A stretch of DNA of 64,000 nt from Bryopsis sp. KO-2023 (taxonomy: Eukaryota > Chlorophyta > Ulvophyceae > Bryopsidales > Bryopsidaceae): contig BSYQ01000007.1 in assembly GCA_030272585.1 (NCBI GenBank), positions 376,001 to 440,000 of the forward strand. The letters run 5' to 3'. Position numbers and translations under genes: made by a program. The notes under the pieces were generated by a model. The model saw nothing but the letters and a program-made list of their open reading frames with translations, searched no databases and had not been told where the DNA came from. Positions 59,640 to 64,000 of the stretch are shown here, piece by piece. Numbering within the stretch: the first letter of the stretch is position 1; every line of letters begins with the position of its first letter.

Positions 59640-61215
59640 GTGATGATTGCATATTATTGCATAGTGTGGTGATGATCAGCGGCTTCAACTGAGCCGCTTG
59701 AACTGAGCCGTTTCAACGCGTTGTGTTGTAAACCAAATGTTGAAATGTGATGGTGAATGTTGAATCCAGGCGGCTGGTGATCAGCGCCACAACCAGTTTT
59801 CTGAGCCGCTTCAACTGAGCCGCCACAATATGGTTGCTCAGCCGCTTCAACTCAGCCGCCGTGAACCACCAGATCACCTTACCACAATCCAAAAGAAAAA
59901 AAAAAAACTCTGTTGCAGCGGCTGAATCCAGGCGGCTGGTGATCATCGCCACAACCAGTTTTTTCAGCCGCTTGAACTCAGCCGCTTGAACGCGTTGTGT
60001 TGTAAACCAAATGTTGAAATTTTATGGTGACGGCGGCTGAATCCAGGCGGCTGATGATCAGCGCCACAACCAGTTTTTTCAGCCGCTTGAACTCAGCCGC
60101 TTGAACGCGTTGTGTTGTAAACCAAATGTTGAAATTTTATGGTGACGGCGGCTGAATCCAGGCGGGTGATGATCAGCGCCACAACCAGTTTTTTCAGCCG
60201 CTTGACCTCAGCCGCTTGATCGCGTTGTGTTGTAAACCAAATGTTGAAATTTTATGGTGACGACGGCTGAATCCGCGTTGTGTTGTTAGACGTTTGCGAA
60301 ATGTGATGGTGACGGCGGCTGAGTCGAAGCGGCTGAGAAAACTGGTTGTGGCGCTGGTTGTGTTGTAAACCAAATGTTGAAATGTGATGGTGACGGCGGT
60401 TGAGTTGAAGCGGATGGTGAACGCGTTGTGTTGTTGGACGTTTGCGAAATGTGATGGTGACGGCGGCTGAGTCGAAGCGGCTGAGAAAACTGGTTGTGGC
60501 GCTGGTTGTGTTGTAAACCAAATGTTGAAATGTGATGGTGACGGCGGTTGAGTTGAAGCGGATGGTGAACGCGTTGTGTTGTTGGACGTTTGCGAAATGT
60601 GATGGTGACGGCGGCTGAGTCGAAGCGGCTGAGAAAACTGGTTGTGGCGCTGGTTGTGTTGTAAACCAAATGTTGAAATGTGATGGTGACGGCGGCTGAG
60701 TTGAAGCGGATGGTGAACACGTTGTGTTGTTAGACGTTTGCGGAATGTGATGGTGACGGCGGCTGAGTTGAAGCGGCTGAGAAAGCTGGTTGTGGCGCTG
60801 ATCACCAGCCGCCTGGATTCAGCCGCTTGAACGCGTTGTGTTGTTAGACGTATGCGGAATGTGATGGTGACGGCGGCTGAGCTGAAGCGGCTGAGAAAGC
60901 TGGTTGTGGCGCTGATCACCAGCCGCCTGGATTCAGCCGCTTGAACGCGTTGTGTTGTTAGATTTTTGCGAAATGTGATGGTGACGGCGGCTGAGCTGAA
61001 GCGGCTGAGAAAGCTGGTTGTGGCGCTGATCACCAGCCGCCTGGATTCAGCCACTTGGACGCGTTGTTATTGTTGTAAACCAAATGTTGAAATGTGATGG
61101 TGACGGCGGCTGAGTTGAAGCGGCTCAGAAAACTGGTTGTGGCGCTGATCACCAGCCGCCTGGCCTGAGCCGCTGCAACGCGTTGCGTTGTAAAACGTTT
61201 GCGAAATATGATGGT
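59640..61215. repeat. Minisatellite array with blocks in both orientations
   Basis: The array is built from GCC/GGC-rich words such as gacggcggctga, gatcagcgccacaacc, cgcgttgtgttgtaaacc and gttgaaatgtgatggtgac. On the left (about 59.93-60.26 kb) the unit repeats every 115 bp. In the middle a 148-bp unit repeats (starts at 60361, 60509 and 60657). On the right (60.75-61.19 kb) about 120-bp units carry the word aactggttgtggcgctgatc, the reverse complement of the left-hand word. The blocks therefore form large imperfect inverted repeats. Long open frames cross the array, but neither period is a multiple of three and different frames are open, so I do not call a gene. Confidence 0.9.
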
Positions 61216-61305
61216 TAAATTCCATGACGTAACACTGCAACACTCTGTTTTTTTTCCTTTTTTTTTTACAAAAAGTATTTTATGTTTGTCCATACAATCA
61301 TCCAT

Positions 61306-62457
61306 CTACCCTCTTTCCGCGTACCACCATTCACCATGATAATCCGTTGGCATTTCATCAAAATCTGTTGCCCTTTCGGTGGGAATATGTTTTTTCCTGC
61401 CCATGTCTACGTATGCCTCTGCTATCTTGTCACAAATGTGACGTGCAGCGCAAGCGTCCCCTGCTATATGACAGACGTGGCATGGTCTGTTGTTATCAGA
61501 AACTGGTCCTCGTATGTCCGATGGGATAAAGATCTTTCCAACCCTTGGCCTTCCCCCCCCTTCTGCCATTGCAAGCGATTTCAAAACCCACCATTTATCA
61601 ATACACGATTCTTTATTGCATATGCTATGTTTTGTGCAAAACCTATTCGTAAGGACGTGCCATTTTTTTTTTTTTTTGCATAAGAAGCACGTCGATGGCG
61701 ATTTTTCCACTGGGTACGTCAGGGGTTGTGACCTCACCGACGAACCGTGCTGCCGACTCTGCGGAAACGGCCCTTTGATTCTTGTACCCCGGCGTCTGTT
61801 GAGAGGGTTTGGACGGGGTGGCGGCTGGCTCAACAGCCCAGCTGTCGGTGGCGGCTGGTTCAGCCCAATCGGAAGCGGGGACTGGTTGAGTTCAGGCGGA
61901 AGTGGTGGCTGGTCCAACAGCCCAGTTGACGATGGCGGCAGTGCCTCCTGCTCGAAGGTGGAGCGCTGCTGACCAGCCGCCTGGCCTGAGCCGCTGGGTG
62001 TTGTATGTTCCGTTTCCACGTTCGGTCCCCCGCCATTGTCGCTTCCTGTTTCACCGCTGGGTGCACCGCCCCCCCCGCCACTCTCAATCTCTGTTGCTGC
62101 GAATCCATCCACCTCCGTCTCCTCCACTGTCTCTGGTACTGCGAATTCATCCACCTCCGTCTCCTCCACTGTCTCTGATACTCCTGTGGCATTGACTATT
62201 GACTGAATTATCGCCAGCTTTTGCTGTGCACTTCTGAGCTCTTCTTTGAGCACACGGTTCTCTTGTTCGAGCTGAGCGATTTTTTCGTCGCGGGGATCCA
62301 TTTGCGCCACACTACTGAGTCCATTCGTGGTTTCGCTTAGGTTTATTCGTTTAATGCGCGCGACTGTCCTATCTGATGGGATTGATGTATTCTTTCGTGA
62401 TGTGATGTTGTGTTGCTGGGGTAAAATCAGATTGGGACGTTCTGTCTGTGGCGTCAT
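61306..62457 (-). CDS. Coiled-coil / Pro-rich / Cys-rich putative zinc-binding protein (383 aa)
   Basis: A single exon. From the internal Met at 62301 it reads MDPRDEKIAQLEQENRVLKE, a leucine-zipper-like coiled coil. A 15-residue tandem (ETVEETEVDEFAVP / ETVEETEVDGFAAT), a Gly/Ser-rich part and a Pro/Leu repeat region (QPPLPPELNQ, QSPLPIGLNQ, QPPPTAGLLS) follow. The C-terminal ~130 residues are Cys/His-rich (CFLCKKKKKWH, RFCTKHSICNKESC, CHVCHIAGDACAARHIC), suggesting two zinc clusters, and end in a Trp-rich tail (DYHGEWWYAERG). The longer start at 62457 adds 52 basic residues. A TTTTAAAA box lies only 18 bp before that ATG, too close to serve it as TATA box, which favours the 62301 start. No known domain matched. 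It shares a 25-bp word with the adjacent minisatellite. Confidence 0.65.
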   Translation of the reverse strand: MTPQTERPNLILPQQHNITSRKNTSIPSDRTVARIKRINLSETTNGLSSVAQMDPRDEKIAQLEQENRVLKEELRSAQQKLAIIQSIVNATGVSETVEETEVDEFAVPETVEETEVDGFAATEIESGGGGGAPSGETGSDNGGGPNVETEHTTPSGSGQAAGQQRSTFEQEALPPSSTGLLDQPPLPPELNQSPLPIGLNQPPPTAGLLSQPPPRPNPLNRRRGTRIKGPFPQSRQHGSSVRSQPLTYPVEKSPSTCFLCKKKKKWHVLTNRFCTKHSICNKESCIDKWWVLKSLAMAEGGGRPRVGKIFIPSDIRGPVSDNNRPCHVCHIAGDACAARHICDKIAEAYVDMGRKKHIPTERATDFDEMPTDYHGEWWYAERG

Positions 62458-62544
62458 TTCCTTGCGGAACGTTGTTTTAAAAGGGATTCGGTGTTGGCTT
62501 TGGTATTTTTTTTGTTGGTGCGTATGGAACGTTGAGATAACAAA
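62458..62544. promoter_or_regulatory. Compact divergent promoter region
   Basis: Only 87 bp separate the outermost ATG of the Cys-rich protein gene (minus) from the ATG of the coiled-coil gene (plus). TTTTAAAA at 62475-62482 is the only TATA-like element. Both genes are probably driven from here, unless the minus gene starts at 62301. Confidence 0.4.
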
Positions 62545-63120
62545 ATGCCTCCAAGGAAGTCCACGCAAGCTGAGGAGTTGGCGAGTCTGAGGGCGGCGCT
62601 TGAGCCGCTGATGGCTCGAATCACTGGGTATGAGGAAGCTGAAAAGGCCTGGGTGTCAGAGAAGAAAGCGCTAGAGAGTCGCATCGCAGCACTTCAAAAA
62701 GAAAAAATGGAAGTGAGTAAAGTTGCTCAAGCTGTCAAAGGGGAAAGGGATTCGGTGGTGGAAGAAGTCCTGGAGATAGTGAAAACTTCTGTCGCTGGGA
62801 TGAGCGCGAGTCTTCGTAAGTTCCAATCTGAGTGTAGTTTGACGAATGAAAAGGATGTCAAGAAAAGGAAAGTGGTCGACAGTGGTAGAAACGACGGTAA
62901 AGAGAAGCGGGTTGCGGTGGAGAGAAAGAAAGTGGTGGACAATGACAGGAACGAAACAAAAGAGAAGCGTGTTCCAGTGGAGAGGAAAAAAGCTCCTGAT
63001 TGTGAGAGGAACGAAGGCAAAGAGAAGCGGATGGTGGCGGAAAAAAAAAAGGGGGGTGCTGGTGGTGATAAAAACGAGATAAGAGAGAATTGGGAGGCGT
63101 TCGCAAGGCAATCTGGTTGA
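62545..63120 (+). CDS. Coiled-coil protein with basic KEKR repeats (191 aa)
   Basis: A single exon starting MPPRKSTQAEELASLRAALE. Residues ~8-60 form a coiled coil (SEKKALESRIAALQKEKMEV). The C-terminal half carries three to four degenerate ~20-residue repeats with the core RN-(D/E)-x-KEKRV-x-VERKK; the DNA shows them as 60-bp direct repeats from about 62860 to 63050. The end is IRENWEAFARQSG. Charge and repeats suggest a nuclear or nucleic-acid-binding protein. Sequence just past the stop duplicates the gene's own 3' end (63248 onward). It is the only + strand gene of the cluster. No family recognised. Confidence 0.65.
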   Translation: MPPRKSTQAEELASLRAALEPLMARITGYEEAEKAWVSEKKALESRIAALQKEKMEVSKVAQAVKGERDSVVEEVLEIVKTSVAGMSASLRKFQSECSLTNEKDVKKRKVVDSGRNDGKEKRVAVERKKVVDNDRNETKEKRVPVERKKAPDCERNEGKEKRMVAEKKKGGAGGDKNEIRENWEAFARQSG

Positions 63121-63365
63121 TTGTTTATGTTGCATGTTGCAAGGGGGGGTGTTTTTTTGATGGTTTATGTTGCATGTTGCAAGGGGGGGCGTTTTTTTGT
63201 TTCTGTATTTGTAAAACAAAGGCTTTCGTTTTAAGCAAACCAGTTAAGAGAGCATTGGGAGGCGTTTGCAAGGCATTTTGGTTTATGTTGCATGTTGCAG
63301 AGGGGGGGTGTTTTGTTGTTTTTCTGTATTTGTAAAACAAAGGCTTTCATTTTAACCAAACCAAA
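63121..63365. repeat. Direct repeats duplicating the 3' end of the preceding gene
   Basis: Three copies of a unit with tttatgttgcatgttgca followed by a G-run and a T-run start near 63124, 63162 and 63281. A 30-bp unit, ctgtatttgtaaaacaaagg plus ctttc, occurs at about 63202 and 63325. The stretch from about 63247 repeats, with few changes, the coding sequence around 63081 (gggaggcgttcgcaaggca becomes gggaggcgtttgcaaggca). The copies look like recent tandem duplication. Confidence 0.85.

Positions 63366-63422
<57 letters not shown>
63366..63422. repeat. (CT)n(CA)n microsatellite
   Basis: A short run of ct followed by about 23 uninterrupted ca units. Likely polymorphic. Confidence 0.95.
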
Positions 63423-63424
<2 letters not shown>

Positions 63425-63549
63425 ATGTTTCGGAATCCGCATATCACTTAATCAATATTACATGCGTAGAAGCCAAATATTACATGCGTAGAAGCCAAAA
63501 ACAACAAAGAAATATGAAATTACAAAAATATCACACCAAACCAAAGAAT

Positions 63550-64000
63550 GGTTACTACCCAGCCGCCATCAAATCCCTATATGTCTCGCGTGTTGAAATA
63601 TGTTCGGTCCTTCTAGCGTTGAAACGAAAGCGCTATTTTGGAAGAGAAGCGTCGTTCTTTATCCACATTTCGATATGCTTTATATAAAATGTGTCGCACT
63701 TCTGTATCGAAATCGCCATGCGCTTTCCATGCAATCTCCGAACCCTCCAATTCTTGGTATATCCTCTTTGTAACTCTATCGTGGAAGAATCGTCGCTCTT
63801 TTCTACTTTTTTTATTTGCTCCATGTAATATGTATCGAAATTCCCACATGCTTCACGTGTTCAAATATGTTTGGTCCTTCAAGCGCGAAAACGAAAGAAC
63901 GAATGGAGCTAATATTCCCTCTGCGAACCCTCCAATTCTTGGTATATCCTCTTTTTCAAACTCTATCGTGGAAGAATCGTCGTTCTTTATCCACATTTCG
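63550..64000 (-). pseudogene. Degenerate coding repeats running out of the window
   Basis: Words recur in shuffled order: aaccctccaattcttggtat at 63741 and 63926; gtcgttctttatccacattt at 63651 and 63979; an atgt(t/c)ggtccttc word near 63599 and 63866. On the minus strand the frame at 63849-63613 encodes two related peptides, FRYILHGANKKSRKERRF and VRHILYKAYRNVDKERRF. A related KNDDSSTIE peptide, read in another frame, continues to the window end. Stops and frame changes interrupt any longer protein. This looks like an eroded tandem-repeat protein gene or the edge of a repeat family; the intact part, if any, lies beyond 64000. Confidence 0.45.

Noticed and set aside
60194..61054. 286-codon minus-strand open frame across the minisatellite
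   Set aside because: The peptide is a product of the repeat; periods of 115 and 148 bp are not multiples of three, several frames are open at once, and there is no start context or conserved domain.

Overview
The window is nuclear DNA from a photosynthetic, flagellated eukaryote, most likely of the green lineage (perhaps a streptophyte-type alga). Coding sequence is broken by spliceosomal GT-AG introns. A thylakoid-type FtsH, a plant-type CTD phosphatase of the CPL1/CPL2 kind and an RBOH-like NADPH oxidase argue for the green line. An NME5/RSP23-type radial-spoke protein argues for motile cilia. The lineage call is inference from protein resemblance; no marker gene fixes the species.

Layout. 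1-3.5 kb: the 3' part of a Tim17/22/23-family gene and a ubiquitin-specific protease (+). 3.6-9.75 kb: minus strand, with a nine-exon NADPH oxidase, incompletely resolved exons of one or two Cys-rich or membrane proteins, and a small secreted protein. 9.75-16.6 kb: almost gene-free apart from one 103-residue protein at 11.8 kb, followed by a 4.2-kb C-poor homopolymer-rich tract. 16.6-23.7 kb: CPL-type CTD phosphatase (-). 25.6-36.3 kb: the giant ribosome-biogenesis factor UTP20 (-). 36.7-37.9 kb: intronless, probably mitochondrial protein (+). 38.8-40.8 kb: Golgi-type sulfotransferase (-). 42.3-45.6 kb: thylakoid FtsH (-). 46.7-48.7 kb: organellar leucyl aminopeptidase (+). 49.6-54.7 kb: FAM32A homologue (-), RSP23-type protein (+) and a tail-anchored-looking unknown (+).

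At about 56.0 kb the character of the DNA changes. A degenerate CCCTAAA-like tract is followed by an accessory segment (56.2-64 kb) with no recognisable housekeeping gene. It holds seven small genes, six of them on the minus strand. Most of their products open with a helical or coiled-coil stretch and then carry unrelated basic, proline-rich or Cys-rich tails. The genes are interleaved with a 1.5-kb minisatellite whose blocks lie in both orientations, plus microsatellites and degenerate repeats that still carry peptide-level similarity. Three of the genes share a TA-rich box followed by ACCC upstream of their start. This cluster is the best candidate for something undescribed.

The housekeeping genes form no single pathway. 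Several are divergent pairs on short shared promoters: UTP20 with the 36.7-kb gene (about 400 bp) and FAM32A with the RSP23-type gene (about 370 bp). FtsH and the aminopeptidase also diverge, separated by about 1 kb.
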